Assembly (NCBI RefSeq): GCF_001883705.2
Contig: NZ_MDEQ02000011.1
Span: 124,001 to 188,000, forward strand
Direction: 5' to 3'
Source of the DNA: Burkholderia catarinensis
GTDB lineage: Bacteria > Pseudomonadota > Gammaproteobacteria > Burkholderiales > Burkholderiaceae
Length of the DNA stretch: 64,000 bases
Shown: piece after piece, positions 10,450-21,968 of the stretch
Numbering within the stretch: the stretch's first letter is position 1
Layout: the number at the start of each line of letters is the position of its first letter
Program-made: the position numbers and the translations under genes
Notes under the pieces: model-generated
Seen by the model: only the letters and a program-made list of their open reading frames with translations
Databases searched by the model: none
Told to the model about the DNA's origin: nothing

Positions 10450-11736
10450 TCAGGGGTAGAGGCCGCGCATTTCGCGCGCCATCAGGATGCGCGTGCACGC
10501 GACGATGAACGCCGCCGTGCGCACCGACACCTTGTGCTCTTCCGCGACCGCCCACACGCCGGCGAACGCTTCGCGCATCACGCGCTCGAGGCGGTGGTTG
10601 ATCTCGTCTTCCGTCCAGAAGAAGCTCGAGAAATCCTGCACCCATTCGAAGTACGACACGGTCACGCCGCCCGCGTTCGCGATCACGTCGGGGATCACGA
10701 GCACGCCGTTCGCGCTCAGGATGTCGTCCGCCGCCGTCGTCGTCGGGCCGTTCGCGCCTTCGACGACGATCTTCGTCCGGATCTTCGATGCGTTCTTCTC
10801 GGTGATCTGGTTTTCCAGTGCCGCCGGGATCAGGATGTCGGTCTCGACCGTCCAGAACTCGTCGTTCGGCATCGGCTCGGCGCCTTCGAAGCCCGCGACG
10901 CCGCCCGTGCGTGCAACGTGGTCGAGCAGCTTGTTCGAATCGAGGCCGGCCGGCTGGTAGATCGTGCCCGTGTGATCCTGCACCGCGATCACCTTCGAAC
11001 CCGCTTCCTGGAACAGCTTCGCCGCGATGCCGCCGACGTTGCCGAAGCCCTGCACCGCGATGCGCGCGCCTTCGATCTCGAGGCCCTTCTTCTTCGCCGC
11101 TTCGCAGCCGACGACGAACACGCCGCGGCCCGTTGCTTCCTTGCGGCCGAGCGAACCGCCGAGCGCGATCGGCTTGCCGGTCACGACGCCGGTCGACGTC
11201 TGGCCCTGGTTCATCGAGTAGGTGTCCATCATCCACGCCATCACCTGTTCGTTGGTGTTGACGTCCGGCGCCGGAATGTCGGTGTTCGGGCCGATGATGA
11301 TGCCGATTTCGCTGGTATAGCGGCGCGTCACGCGCTCGAGCTCACCACGCGACAGCTTGCGCGGGTCGACGCGGATACCGCCCTTCGCACCGCCGTACGG
11401 CACGTTCACGGCCGCGTTCTTCACCGACATCCATGCGGACAGCGCCATCACTTCCGACAGCGTCACGTCCTGGTGGTAGCGCACGCCGCCCTTGCCCGGG
11501 CCGCGCGACACGTTGTGCTGCACGCGATAGCCCTCGAAGTGCGCGACGGTACCGTTGTCGAGCTCGATGGGCACATCGACGATCAGGATGCGCTTCGGAC
11601 GCTTCAGCGTTTCGAGCCAGCGCGACAGCGAACCGAGGTACGGCGCGACGCGATCGACCTGCTGAAGGTAGTTGCCCCACGGGCCGAGATCGTCGGCGTG
11701 CAGGTAGGACGGGATGGACTGCAATTGCGAAGACAT
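10450..11736 (-). CDS. gdhA: Glutamate dehydrogenase
   Basis: This 428-residue Glu/Leu/Phe/Val dehydrogenase interconverts glutamate and 2-oxoglutarate plus ammonia. The catalytic Lys118 sits in [13 protein letters not shown]; a glycine-rich dinucleotide motif GFGNVGG follows in the second half. Length and sequence fit the hexameric class. Start at 11736 is chosen over an in-frame codon 20 residues upstream because GGAG lies just before it. It is adjacent to the glutamate importer, suggesting coordinated glutamate catabolism. NAD versus NADP use cannot be told from sequence by eye. Confidence 0.94.
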   Translation of the reverse strand: MSSQLQSIPSYLHADDLGPWGNYLQQVDRVAPYLGSLSRWLETLKRPKRILIVDVPIELDNGTVAHFEGYRVQHNVSRGPGKGGVRYHQDVTLSEVMALSAWMSVKNAAVNVPYGGAKGGIRVDPRKLSRGELERVTRRYTSEIGIIIGPNTDIPAPDVNTNEQVMAWMMDTYSMNQGQTSTGVVTGKPIALGGSLGRKEATGRGVFVVGCEAAKKKGLEIEGARIAVQGFGNVGGIAAKLFQEAGSKVIAVQDHTGTIYQPAGLDSNKLLDHVARTGGVAGFEGAEPMPNDEFWTVETDILIPAALENQITEKNASKIRTKIVVEGANGPTTTAADDILSANGVLVIPDVIANAGGVTVSYFEWVQDFSSFFWTEDEINHRLERVMREAFAGVWAVAEEHKVSVRTAAFIVACTRILMAREMRGLYP

Positions 11737-12000
11737 GGATGCTCCAACGTTCAACGGATTGCGCACATTGTCGAAAAACCCGTTTTTTTTATCCAATGCC
11801 GTTTGCTTATTCGATTATGCGTTTCTTGCATGATCGCGATTTTTCGCAAATCTGCGGTCGATTTGAGCAAGAACGCCCGCGATCGGCCGCGCATCGCGTC
11901 CGCGAAAAATCGGTTTGCCGGCGCACGGGCCGGCCGCCGGACAGCCGTCCGACAGGCACTGCAAGCCCGCCGTCAGCCGGCCGGGCCCGACCGACGGGGA

Positions 12001-12014
12001 TTAACCGGCCGCGG

Positions 12015-12018
<4 letters not shown>
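12001..12018. repeat. Inverted repeat overlapping a LysR stop codon
   Basis: TTAACCG (12001-12007) and CGGTTAA (12012-12018) form a perfect 7-bp inverted repeat with a 4-nt loop that includes the stop codon of the minus-strand LysR gene. No T-tract follows on the minus strand. Confidence 0.55.
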
Positions 12019-14587
<2,569 letters not shown>

Positions 14588-14608
14588 GCGCCGCCGTCGC
14601 CGGACGTG

Positions 14609-14644
14609 AAAAAGCCCGATGCGATTGCTCGCATCGGGCTTTTT
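14609..14644. terminator. Bidirectional intrinsic terminator after purB
   Basis: An 11-bp stem GCCCGATGCGA (14614-14624) and TCGCATCGGGC (14629-14639) with a TTGC loop, preceded by five A's and followed by five T's. It serves the convergent purB and oxidoreductase genes. Confidence 0.92.
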
Positions 14645-14657
14645 GCTTTTCGGCCGC

Positions 14658-16079
14658 TCAGAACGAGATCATCCGGCCCGGGTTGAGCGCACTCATCACG
14701 CTCATCGCGGCCTTCGCCGTCGGGATCGCGATCGGCGACAACTGCCGGCCGAGCGGAATCGCGCGATGATCGATGCCGGTCAGCATCGAGAAATCGTCGC
14801 TGCGTCCGACGAAATCGTCGCAGATCGCCTTGCCGATCCGCACCGTCTGCGCGACGCCGTGGCCGCTCCAGCCCTGCACCATGTACATCGGCACGCGGCC
14901 GTCGGTCTTGCGGCTGTCGGTCGCGCCGTTCAGCGTAAAGTCGCTGACGCCGCTCCAGCAGTAGTCGAGCGCGAACTGGCCGTCGCCCTGCGGAAACACC
15001 GTGTTCAGCCGCGTCAGCAGGTACGCGTTGACGTCGGGCTGCGCCCAGCAGGTGCCGGTGCCCTGCCCGCCGAACAGCAGCCGGTTGCCGCGCACCGGCC
15101 GGTAGTAGTCGATCTGGAACTGCGTGTCGTACACCGGCATGCCGGCCGGCATCAGCGTCGCGACATCGACGTCGAGCGGCGCCGTCACGCTCACGTACGT
15201 GAAGAACGGCACCGTGGTCGCCGCGCCGTCGTCGAGCAGCCGGAACGTCGTGTTGTGCAGCGCGAGCACGACGCCCTTGCGCGCGGTGATCGTGCCGCCC
15301 GGCGTCGTCGCGACGACGCCCGCGGGCGTCTCGTCGAGCTCGAGCACCTCGGTGCCCTCGAACAGCGCGCCGCCGTTCAGCCGGAAGCCGTGCACGAGGC
15401 CGCGCACGAGCGCGAGCGGATGGATCTGCCCGCCGATCGCGTCGATCGCCGCGCCGTGGTACAGCCCCGAGCGCACGTATTCGTCGTGCAGCTGATGGCG
15501 GCCGACGAGCGTCACGCCTGCGTCGCCGAGATGGCGGCGCGCATCCGCGCCGTCGAGCAACGCGCTCATGTGGCCGGGGTGGACTGCCGCGGTGATGTGG
15601 CCGCGCTTGCGGTCGAGATCGAGCGCGTAACGCGCGCCGATCGCATCGATCAGGTCCATCGATTCGACCGACGCGAAGCGCCACAGCCGCTTCGCATCGT
15701 CGTGCGGCAGGTGGTCGATCATGTCGGCGGCTTCCCAGCGCGCGAGGCCCGGCGTGAGCTGCCCGCCGTTGCGGCCCGATGCGGCCGAGCCGACGTGATG
15801 CTTGTCGACGAGGATCGTGTCGACGCCCGCTTCCGCGAGATGCAGCGCGGCCGATGCGCCGAGCAGCCCCGCGCCGATCACGAGCACGTCGCAGACGGCA
15901 TCGTGCGCGAGCGGCGCACCGTTCGCGTGGCGCGACAGCGACGCCTCGTACCAGTTGGCCGGGCGCTCGCCGTCATAGCGGGCCGGGTCGCACCAGTTCC
16001 AGTTGTCCTTTTCGATGTTCAGTTGCGTTTGCCCGAAACGCGATTCGCCCTGGATCAGGGGATGGTGATTGGAATTCAT
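14658..16079 (-). CDS. FAD-dependent amine/amino-acid oxidoreductase (PuuB/OrdL-like)
   Basis: A 473-residue DAO-family flavoprotein. A Rossmann FAD motif VIGAGLLGASAALHLAEAG lies at residues 67-85, followed by the GRNGGQL segment found in gamma-glutamylputrescine oxidase relatives, and a C-terminal GWSGHGVAQT segment that closes the flavin site. Start at 16079 (MNSNHHPL) fits the family's N-terminus; upstream in-frame residues look non-coding. It is divergent from a TetR regulator across a clear palindrome. Substrate is unknown; polyamine-derived or other secondary amines are the likely class. Confidence 0.82.
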   Translation of the reverse strand: MNSNHHPLIQGESRFGQTQLNIEKDNWNWCDPARYDGERPANWYEASLSRHANGAPLAHDAVCDVLVIGAGLLGASAALHLAEAGVDTILVDKHHVGSAASGRNGGQLTPGLARWEAADMIDHLPHDDAKRLWRFASVESMDLIDAIGARYALDLDRKRGHITAAVHPGHMSALLDGADARRHLGDAGVTLVGRHQLHDEYVRSGLYHGAAIDAIGGQIHPLALVRGLVHGFRLNGGALFEGTEVLELDETPAGVVATTPGGTITARKGVVLALHNTTFRLLDDGAATTVPFFTYVSVTAPLDVDVATLMPAGMPVYDTQFQIDYYRPVRGNRLLFGGQGTGTCWAQPDVNAYLLTRLNTVFPQGDGQFALDYCWSGVSDFTLNGATDSRKTDGRVPMYMVQGWSGHGVAQTVRIGKAICDDFVGRSDDFSMLTGIDHRAIPLGRQLSPIAIPTAKAAMSVMSALNPGRMISF

Positions 16080-16265
16080 GATTGCACTTGCATGGTCTTG
16101 GCCGCCTGTCGAAGAGCCTTCTGGCTTCGCGGGTGGGGCAGCCGGTTCCACATGGGTGTCAACGATAAAAAGGGGCGCGATGGCCCGTGTTGACGGCGGA
16201 CACGCTCGTGCCGCCTGGGTCCCGGACCGTGCGAAAGCACGCATTGAAAGATGCCGGGACACCCA

Positions 16266-16302
16266 ATTTCTACACCGCAGAAATAATTCTACAGTGTAGA
16301 AT
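16266..16302. promoter_or_regulatory. Tandem palindromic operator, likely TetR binding site
   Basis: ATTCTACA-G-TGTAGAAT (16286-16302) is a perfect 8+1+8 inverted repeat. Immediately left, positions 16266-16284 form a degenerate copy, ATTTCT-N7-AGAAAT. The pair lies between the divergent oxidoreductase (ATG 16079) and TetR gene (ATG 16355), 53-89 bp before the latter. Assignment to this TetR protein is inferred from position and symmetry. Confidence 0.7.
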
Positions 16303-16354
16303 AAGCTTTCGTCAAGTTTACGGCCGGCCCTGCTCCGGCCGCCAGCCCGCATCG

Positions 16355-17002
16355 ATGAAAGACAAACCCGCCCAGGGCCCGCGTGGCCTCGACAAGGACG
16401 CGATCGTCGCGGCCGCGCTCGCGCTGCTCGAAGACGTCGGCGAAGCCGCATTCAGTGTGCGCAAGCTCGCGCAGTCGGTCGGCTGCGACCCGATGAGCGT
16501 GCTGTATCACTTCAAGTCGAAGGACGGCCTGAGCCGCGCGATCGCGAACGCATTGTCGCGCTCGCTCGTGCCGGTCGACGACGCGCTGCCGTGGCGCGAA
16601 CGGCTGCGCGATCTCGCGCGCCAGTACCGCGCGCTCGCGCAGCGCTACCCTGCCGCGTTCGCGCTGCTGCAGCGGCACATGAGCACGGGGCCGGCCGATC
16701 TCGCGCACATCGAGGCCGTGCATCGTGCGCTGGCCGACGCCGGCATCCCGCGTGCGGCGCTGCCGTCGGTGTGCGTCGGCTGGTATGCGAGCGTGATCGG
16801 GCTTGCCGCCGCCGAGGCCGGCGGCCTCACGCGCGCCGCGAACGACGTCGAACTCGCGGAAATGAACGCGCTGTCCGACACCGAGCATCCGCTCGTCAGG
16901 TCGGCCGCCCCGCTCTATGCGCAGCTCGATCCGGAAATCGTGCACGACACGATGCTCGACGTACTGCTCGACGGCATCGCACAGCGCGCGGACGCAGCCT
17001 GA
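16355..17002 (+). CDS. TetR-family transcriptional repressor
   Basis: A 215-residue regulator. Residues 14-60 form the TetR helix-turn-helix, ending in the characteristic SVLYHFKSKDGL. The rest is an all-alpha ligand domain with TetR C-terminal type features. Start at 16355 gives a normal TetR N-terminus; longer in-frame extensions would run through the operator. Divergent from the FAD oxidoreductase, so it most likely represses that gene and itself in response to the oxidase substrate. Confidence 0.88.
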   Translation: MKDKPAQGPRGLDKDAIVAAALALLEDVGEAAFSVRKLAQSVGCDPMSVLYHFKSKDGLSRAIANALSRSLVPVDDALPWRERLRDLARQYRALAQRYPAAFALLQRHMSTGPADLAHIEAVHRALADAGIPRAALPSVCVGWYASVIGLAAAEAGGLTRAANDVELAEMNALSDTEHPLVRSAAPLYAQLDPEIVHDTMLDVLLDGIAQRADAA

Positions 17003-17023
17003 CCGGCACGCGTGCCGCCAACG

Positions 17024-17049
17024 AAAAAGGCGCCCGAAGGCGCCTTTTT
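17024..17049. terminator. Bidirectional intrinsic terminator
   Basis: AAAAAGGCGCC (17024-17034), loop CGAA, GGCGCCTTTTT (17039-17049): a perfect 11-bp stem with A/T ends, between the convergent TetR and gluconokinase genes. Confidence 0.92.
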
Positions 17050-17073
17050 CATGACGATTGCCGCGAACCGCGC

Positions 17074-17577
17074 TCAGTGCTGCTGCGCGATGCCGATCTT
17101 CAGCAGGACCTGATCGACGATCTGTTCGGGCGTCAGCTCGATGCTGACCTCGATCGCTTCGTCCGGGCCCGGCTCCTCGAGCGTGTCGAGCTGGCTCTTC
17201 AGCAGCGACGGATCGAAGAAATGGCCGGTGCGGCTCTTCAGGCGCTCGTGCAACACCTCGAACGAACCCTTCAGATACACGAACCGCACGTCGGTGTCGG
17301 TGCCGCGCAGCACGTCGCGGTACGACCGCTTCAGCGACGAGCACGTGAACACGGCCGTCTCGCCGGCGCGCTGCTTTTCCTCGATGGCCTCGCGGATCGT
17401 GCGCAGCCACGGCCAGCGGTCGTCGTCGGTCAGCGGAATGCCGTGATGCATCTTTTCCTTGTTCGCCGCGCTGTGAAACGCGTCGCCATCGGTATAGCTG
17501 CACGACAGGCGCTCCGCCAGCATTTCGCCGATTCGCGACTTGCCCGCGCCCGACACGCCCATTGCGATCAGAATCAT
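17074..17577 (-). CDS. gntK: Gluconokinase
   Basis: A 167-residue P-loop kinase that phosphorylates D-gluconate to 6-phosphogluconate. The Walker A GVSGAGKS is at residues 7-14; SYTDGDAFHSAANKEKM and the GIPLTDDDRWPWL segment are hallmarks of the GntK family. Length is typical (about 170). It starts 13 bp after the gntP stop, so gntP-gntK is an operon feeding the edd-eda pathway encoded just beyond. Confidence 0.95.
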   Translation of the reverse strand: MILIAMGVSGAGKSRIGEMLAERLSCSYTDGDAFHSAANKEKMHHGIPLTDDDRWPWLRTIREAIEEKQRAGETAVFTCSSLKRSYRDVLRGTDTDVRFVYLKGSFEVLHERLKSRTGHFFDPSLLKSQLDTLEEPGPDEAIEVSIELTPEQIVDQVLLKIGIAQQH

Positions 17578-17590
17578 TGACTACCCCTTG

Positions 17591-18952
17591 TTACAGAACC
17601 ACGCTCAGCAGCAACGTGAAGCTAAGACCGAGCACCGAGATGATGGTTTCAAGCAGCGACCAGGTCTTGAACGTCTGACCCACCGTCATCCCGAAGTATT
17701 CCTTGATCAGCCAGAAGCCGCCGTCGTTCACGTGCGAGAAGATCAGCGAGCCCGAGCCGGTGGCGAGCACCAGCAGCTCCGGGCTGACCGCCGCGCCGGA
17801 CGCCGCCGCGATCGGCGCGACGATGCCGCAGGCCGTCGTCATCGCGACCGTCGCCGACCCCGTCGCGAGACGCATCAGTGCCGCGACGAACCAGCCGAGC
17901 AGCAGCGGCGACAGATGCGCGTGCTTCGCGGTCTCGACGATCTGCTGCGAGATCCCGCTGTCGCGCAGGACGCCGCCGAAGCCGCCGCCCGCGCCGACGA
18001 TCAGCGTGATCCCGGCGATCGGCGCCAGGCACTCGCCGCAGAACTTCTGGATCTGGTCGCGGTTGAAACCCTGCAGCTTGCCGAACGTGAAGAAGCTCAC
18101 GAGCACGGCGATCAGCAGCGCGACGTCCGAGTTACCGGCAAAGCGCAGCAGGTTGTTCGGCAGCGACTTCGGCGCGAACAGCAGGTCGGCCCAGCTGCCG
18201 ACGAGCATCAGCACGACGGGCAGCAGGATCGTGAACAGCGTGATGCCGAAGCTCGGCAGCTCGCGCTTGCGGCCGTCCGTATGCGTATCGACGAACTGCG
18301 CCGCGAGCGGATTGTTTTCCGGCAGCTTCACGAACTTCGAGATCATCAGCGCGAACAGCGGACCCGCGATGATCGCGGTCGGCACGCCGACGATCAGGCC
18401 GAATGCGATCGTCTTGCCGATATCGGCGCCGTATTGCTGGACGGCCAGCAGCGCGGCCGGGTGCGGCGGGATCAGCCCGTGCACGACGGACAAGCCGGCC
18501 ACCATCGGCAGGCCGACGACGAGCAGCGACTTGCCGGTGCGCTTCGCGACGTTGAACGCGATCGGGATCAGCAGCACGAAGCCGACTTCGAAGAACACCG
18601 GCAGGCCGACGATGATCGCGACGAACATCATCGCCCAGTGGATGTTCTTTTCACCGAACCAGTCGATCAGCGTGGTCGCGATCCGTTCGGCGCCGCCCGA
18701 TTCGGCCATCATCTTGCCGAGCATCGTGCCGAGGCCGACGACGATCGCGATGTGACCGAGCGTGCCGCCGGTGCCCGTTTCGAACGACTTGACGATCTTG
18801 TCCATCGGCATGCCGACGACGAGACCGAGGCCGAGCGAAACGATGATCAGCACCAGGAACGGGTAGATCTTGTAGCGCGCGATCATCAGGATCAGCGCGG
18901 CAATCGCGATCAGCGTGAATACGAGCAGCATGCTGCCTTGGACAGCCCCCAT
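17591..18952 (-). CDS. gntP: Gluconate:H+ symporter
   Basis: A 453-residue integral membrane protein of the GntP family with about 12-14 hydrophobic segments. The IARYKIYPFLVLI start, MAESGGAERIA and the HGLIPPHPAALLAV motif are family features. It imports gluconate for GntK. Nearest relatives may be named gntT or gntU; substrate assignment rests on linkage to gntK. Confidence 0.92.
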   Translation of the reverse strand: MGAVQGSMLLVFTLIAIAALILMIARYKIYPFLVLIIVSLGLGLVVGMPMDKIVKSFETGTGGTLGHIAIVVGLGTMLGKMMAESGGAERIATTLIDWFGEKNIHWAMMFVAIIVGLPVFFEVGFVLLIPIAFNVAKRTGKSLLVVGLPMVAGLSVVHGLIPPHPAALLAVQQYGADIGKTIAFGLIVGVPTAIIAGPLFALMISKFVKLPENNPLAAQFVDTHTDGRKRELPSFGITLFTILLPVVLMLVGSWADLLFAPKSLPNNLLRFAGNSDVALLIAVLVSFFTFGKLQGFNRDQIQKFCGECLAPIAGITLIVGAGGGFGGVLRDSGISQQIVETAKHAHLSPLLLGWFVAALMRLATGSATVAMTTACGIVAPIAAASGAAVSPELLVLATGSGSLIFSHVNDGGFWLIKEYFGMTVGQTFKTWSLLETIISVLGLSFTLLLSVVL

Positions 18953-19086
18953 GTGGCACTCCTCCTAGAATTGTTCGAACCGGGCAGGTTGTTGCGAGTA
19001 TGCCCGGCTATGCAGGTCTCCGGAACACGGGGGGTACCCACCCCGTCAGGACGCTGAATTTTACTGATCTTTGCGGCCTGCGGATA

Positions 19087-19096
19087 GAACCGGTTC
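19087..19096. promoter_or_regulatory. GAACCGGTTC palindrome upstream of gntP
   Basis: A perfect 10-bp palindrome sits 135 bp before the gntP start and downstream of eda. It resembles LacI-family half-site symmetry, but no LacI or GntR gluconate repressor is present in the window, so its role is speculative. Confidence 0.3.
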
Positions 19097-19102
19097 CATC
19101 AG

Positions 19103-19149
19103 CAAAAACCCTCGGTAAAACAAGCACTAAGGTGCCTGCTTCCGAGGGT
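19103..19149 (-). terminator. Intrinsic terminator of edd-eda
   Basis: ACCCTCGG (19108-19115) pairs with CCGAGGGT (19142-19149); a nested GCAC/GTGC stem (19124-19127 with 19132-19135) lies in the loop. Read on the minus strand the hairpin is followed by a T-run, placing it about 25 bp after the eda stop. Confidence 0.75.
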
Positions 19150-19172
19150 CAAACGATCATTTCGTACAAGTC

Positions 19173-19799
19173 TTAACGGGGGAGCTGGCTCGCGGCTTGC
19201 GCGAGGCGCGTGACTTCGGCCCAGTCCTGCGCGGCGAGCGCGGCCTTCGGCGTGAGCCACGAGCCGCCGACGCAGACGACGTTCGGCAGCTTCAGGAAAT
19301 TCGGCGCGGTTTCGACCGTGATGCCGCCCGTCGGGCAGAACTTCAGCGCCGGGAACGGGCCGTGGAATGCCTGCAGCATCGGCACGCCGCCCGCCTGCTG
19401 CGCAGGGAAGAATTTCACGATCTCGTAGCCGAATTCGAGCGCCTGGATGATGTCGCTCGGCGTCATCACACCCGGCAGCAGCGGCAGGCCCGCGTCGAGC
19501 GACGCGAGGTGCAGGTCCTTCGTCAGGCCCGGCGACACGCCGAACTTCGCGCCCGCACGCTTGGCCTGCGCGCAATGCTCGGGCTTCGTGATCGTGCCGA
19601 CGCCGACGACGATGTCGTCCGCGAGCTGGCTCGCGCGCTGGATCGCCTCCAGGCCGGCCGGCGTGCGCAGCGTGATCTCGAGCACCTTCACGCCGCCCGC
19701 GTGCAATGCGCGCGACACGTGCTCGCCCTGCTCGACCGAGTCGAATGCGAGCACCGGGATGACCGGGCCCAGCTTCACGATTTCACCAATCGTCTTCAT
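19173..19799 (-). CDS. eda: KDPG / 4-hydroxy-2-oxoglutarate aldolase
   Basis: A 208-residue class I aldolase cleaving 2-keto-3-deoxy-6-phosphogluconate to pyruvate and glyceraldehyde-3-phosphate. Lys129 in VKFFPA is the Schiff-base lysine; Glu41 and Arg45 in EITLRT complete the site. Start at 19799 has GGAG 8 nt upstream; longer in-frame starts lie in non-homologous sequence and in the edd 3' end. It follows edd by 19 bp. Confidence 0.95.
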   Translation of the reverse strand: MKTIGEIVKLGPVIPVLAFDSVEQGEHVSRALHAGGVKVLEITLRTPAGLEAIQRASQLADDIVVGVGTITKPEHCAQAKRAGAKFGVSPGLTKDLHLASLDAGLPLLPGVMTPSDIIQALEFGYEIVKFFPAQQAGGVPMLQAFHGPFPALKFCPTGGITVETAPNFLKLPNVVCVGGSWLTPKAALAAQDWAEVTRLAQAASQLPR

Positions 19800-19818
19800 T
19801 AAATTTGCTCCTTGAAAT

Positions 19819-21675
19819 TCATGCTGCGACGTGGGCGGCCGCTTCGCCGACCATCGTCCCGAAAACCGACGCGCCCTGCTCGGCCGGCGCGGCGGCCGCG
19901 CGGAACACGCCGAACAGTTCACGCCCGAACCCGACTTCGTTCTCGGCCTGGTGCAACGGCTGCGCGACCGGTCGCGCCTGCCACTCGGCCGCGTCGATCT
20001 CGATGTCGAGCACGCCGGCTTCCGCGTCGATCACGAGCGTATCGCCCGTCTTCACCTTGCCGAGCGGGCCGGCCAGCAACGCTTCCGGCGACACGTGGAT
20101 CACGGCCGGCACCTTGCCCGACGCGCCCGACATGCGGCCGTCGGTGACGAGCGCAACGTGGAAGCCCTGATCCTGCAGCACGCCGAGCAGCGGCGTCAAA
20201 CGGTGCAGCTCGGGCATCCCGTTCGCGCGCGCGCCCTGGAAGCGCACGACCGCGACGAAATCGCGCTTCAGCTCGCCGCGATCGAACGCGGCCTGCACGG
20301 CTTCCTGCGAATCGAACACGATCGCGGGCGCCGTCACCTTGCGGTGCTCGGGCGCGACCGCCGAAATCTTGATCACGCCGCGGCCGAGCCGGCCCTGCAT
20401 CAGGCGCAGGCCGCCGTCCGGCTGGAACGGGTCGCGGATGCCGCGCAGCACCTTCGTGTCGTGGCTCTCGGCCGCGCCGTCGACCCACGTCAGCTTGCCG
20501 TCGATCAGCTTCGGCTCCCTCGTGTAATGCGACAGCCCCTTGCCGGCGACCGTCGTTACGTCCTCGTGCAGCAGCCCGCCTTCGAGCAGGTTGCGCACCA
20601 GGAACGCGACGCCGCCCGCCGCGTGGAAGTGGTTCACGTCGGCCTTGCCGTTCGGGTAGATCTTCGCGAGCAACGGCACGACGGCCGACAGTTCGTCGAA
20701 GTCGTTCCAGTCGATCAGCACGCCGGCCGCGCGCGCGATCGCGACGAGGTGCAGCGTGTGGTTGGTCGAGCCGCCCGTCGCGAGCAGCGCGACGATCCCG
20801 TTGACGATGGCCTTCTCGTCGATCACATGGCCGATCGGCGTGTACTGGCCGCGCTCGACGGTCAGGTCGAGCACGCGGCGCGCGGCCTCGGCCGTCAGCG
20901 CGGTGCGCAGCGGCGTGTGCGGATGGACGAATGCCGAGCCCGGCAGGTGCAGCCCCATCAGCTCCATCAGCATCTGGTTGCTGTTTGCGGTGCCGTAGAA
21001 CGTGCAGGTGCCGTGGCCGTGATACGCGGCCGATTCGGCTTCGAGCAGCGCGTCGCGGCCGACCTGGCCGGTCGCGAACTGCTGGCGGATCTTCGCCTTG
21101 TCGTCGTTCGACAGGCCGCTCGTCATCGGGCCGGCCGGCACGAAGATGGTCGGCAGGTGGCCGAACTGCAGCGCGCCGATCAGGAGACCCGGCACGATCT
21201 TGTCGCAGATGCCGAGGCACAGCGCCGCGTCGAACATGTTGTGCGTGAGCGCGATCGCCGTACCCATCGCGATCGCCTCGCGCGAGAACAGCGACAGCTC
21301 CATCCCCGGGTTGCCCTGCGTAACGCCGTCGCACATCGCCGGCACGCCGCCCGCGAACTGCGCGACACCGCCGTTCTCGCGCGCGGCCACCTTGATGATC
21401 TCGGGGAAATCCTTGTACGGCGCATGGGCGGACAGCATCTCGTTGTACGAGGACACGATGCCGATGTTCGGCTCGCGGATCGCCTTGATCGCGAACTTGT
21501 CATTGCCCTCGAGGCCCGCGAAACCGTGCGCGAGGTTCGCGCACGACAGCGCGCCGCGCACCGGAAACTTGCCCTGCGCGCCGTCAATGCGCTGCAGATA
21601 GGCGGAACGGGTGGATTGGCTGCGGGCGATCACGCGTTCGGTGACCTTCGCCAGAGTGGGGTGCAGCGACGTCAT
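19819..21675 (-). CDS. edd: 6-Phosphogluconate dehydratase
   Basis: A 618-residue IlvD/Edd-family dehydratase converting 6-phosphogluconate to KDPG, the first committed step of the Entner-Doudoroff pathway. Iron-sulfur ligands are expected at the Cys in [15 protein letters not shown] and in [22 protein letters not shown] near the C-terminus is also conserved. The gene heads the edd-eda operon; a HexR-like box lies 84-98 bp upstream and hexR is divergent. Confidence 0.95.
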   Translation of the reverse strand: MTSLHPTLAKVTERVIARSQSTRSAYLQRIDGAQGKFPVRGALSCANLAHGFAGLEGNDKFAIKAIREPNIGIVSSYNEMLSAHAPYKDFPEIIKVAARENGGVAQFAGGVPAMCDGVTQGNPGMELSLFSREAIAMGTAIALTHNMFDAALCLGICDKIVPGLLIGALQFGHLPTIFVPAGPMTSGLSNDDKAKIRQQFATGQVGRDALLEAESAAYHGHGTCTFYGTANSNQMLMELMGLHLPGSAFVHPHTPLRTALTAEAARRVLDLTVERGQYTPIGHVIDEKAIVNGIVALLATGGSTNHTLHLVAIARAAGVLIDWNDFDELSAVVPLLAKIYPNGKADVNHFHAAGGVAFLVRNLLEGGLLHEDVTTVAGKGLSHYTREPKLIDGKLTWVDGAAESHDTKVLRGIRDPFQPDGGLRLMQGRLGRGVIKISAVAPEHRKVTAPAIVFDSQEAVQAAFDRGELKRDFVAVVRFQGARANGMPELHRLTPLLGVLQDQGFHVALVTDGRMSGASGKVPAVIHVSPEALLAGPLGKVKTGDTLVIDAEAGVLDIEIDAAEWQARPVAQPLHQAENEVGFGRELFGVFRAAAAPAEQGASVFGTMVGEAAAHVAA

Positions 21676-21758
21676 GCTGGGCGCTCCTGTATGCCGGCCG
21701 ACACCGGCGGTTGGAATCGTGGGGACGGTCGAGTGCGTCGACAGAACGAAGTCAGTCT

Positions 21759-21773
21759 AGTAGAAAAACTACA
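21759..21773. promoter_or_regulatory. HexR-like box upstream of edd
   Basis: AGTAG-AAAAA-CTACA matches the symmetric pattern TGTAG-N5-CTACA with one mismatch, 84-98 bp before the edd start. A second copy of the pattern precedes hexR. Confidence 0.65.
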
Positions 21774-21901
21774 AGCACGCAATGCAGATCGTTTCGCACG
21801 CAATCCTTATTCCCGCCACCAGCAAGGCTTTACCTAGTGAAAACCCTAATTTAACTCGCCGCCATCACCCTGAAAGGCCTGGGATGGCGCTAGTATTTTC
21901 A

Positions 21902-21916
21902 TGTAGATTTTCTACA
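21902..21916. promoter_or_regulatory. HexR-like box upstream of hexR
   Basis: TGTAGA-TTT-TCTACA is a perfect 6+3+6 inverted repeat, 53-67 bp before the hexR ATG, suggesting autoregulation. HexR of gamma-proteobacteria binds similar TGTA...TACA dyads and is released by KDPG. Confidence 0.7.
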
Positions 21917-21968
21917 ATTCGATTGCGATACACTCGCTCATCCGAACCCGATTCCTGCCTGCCATCCC

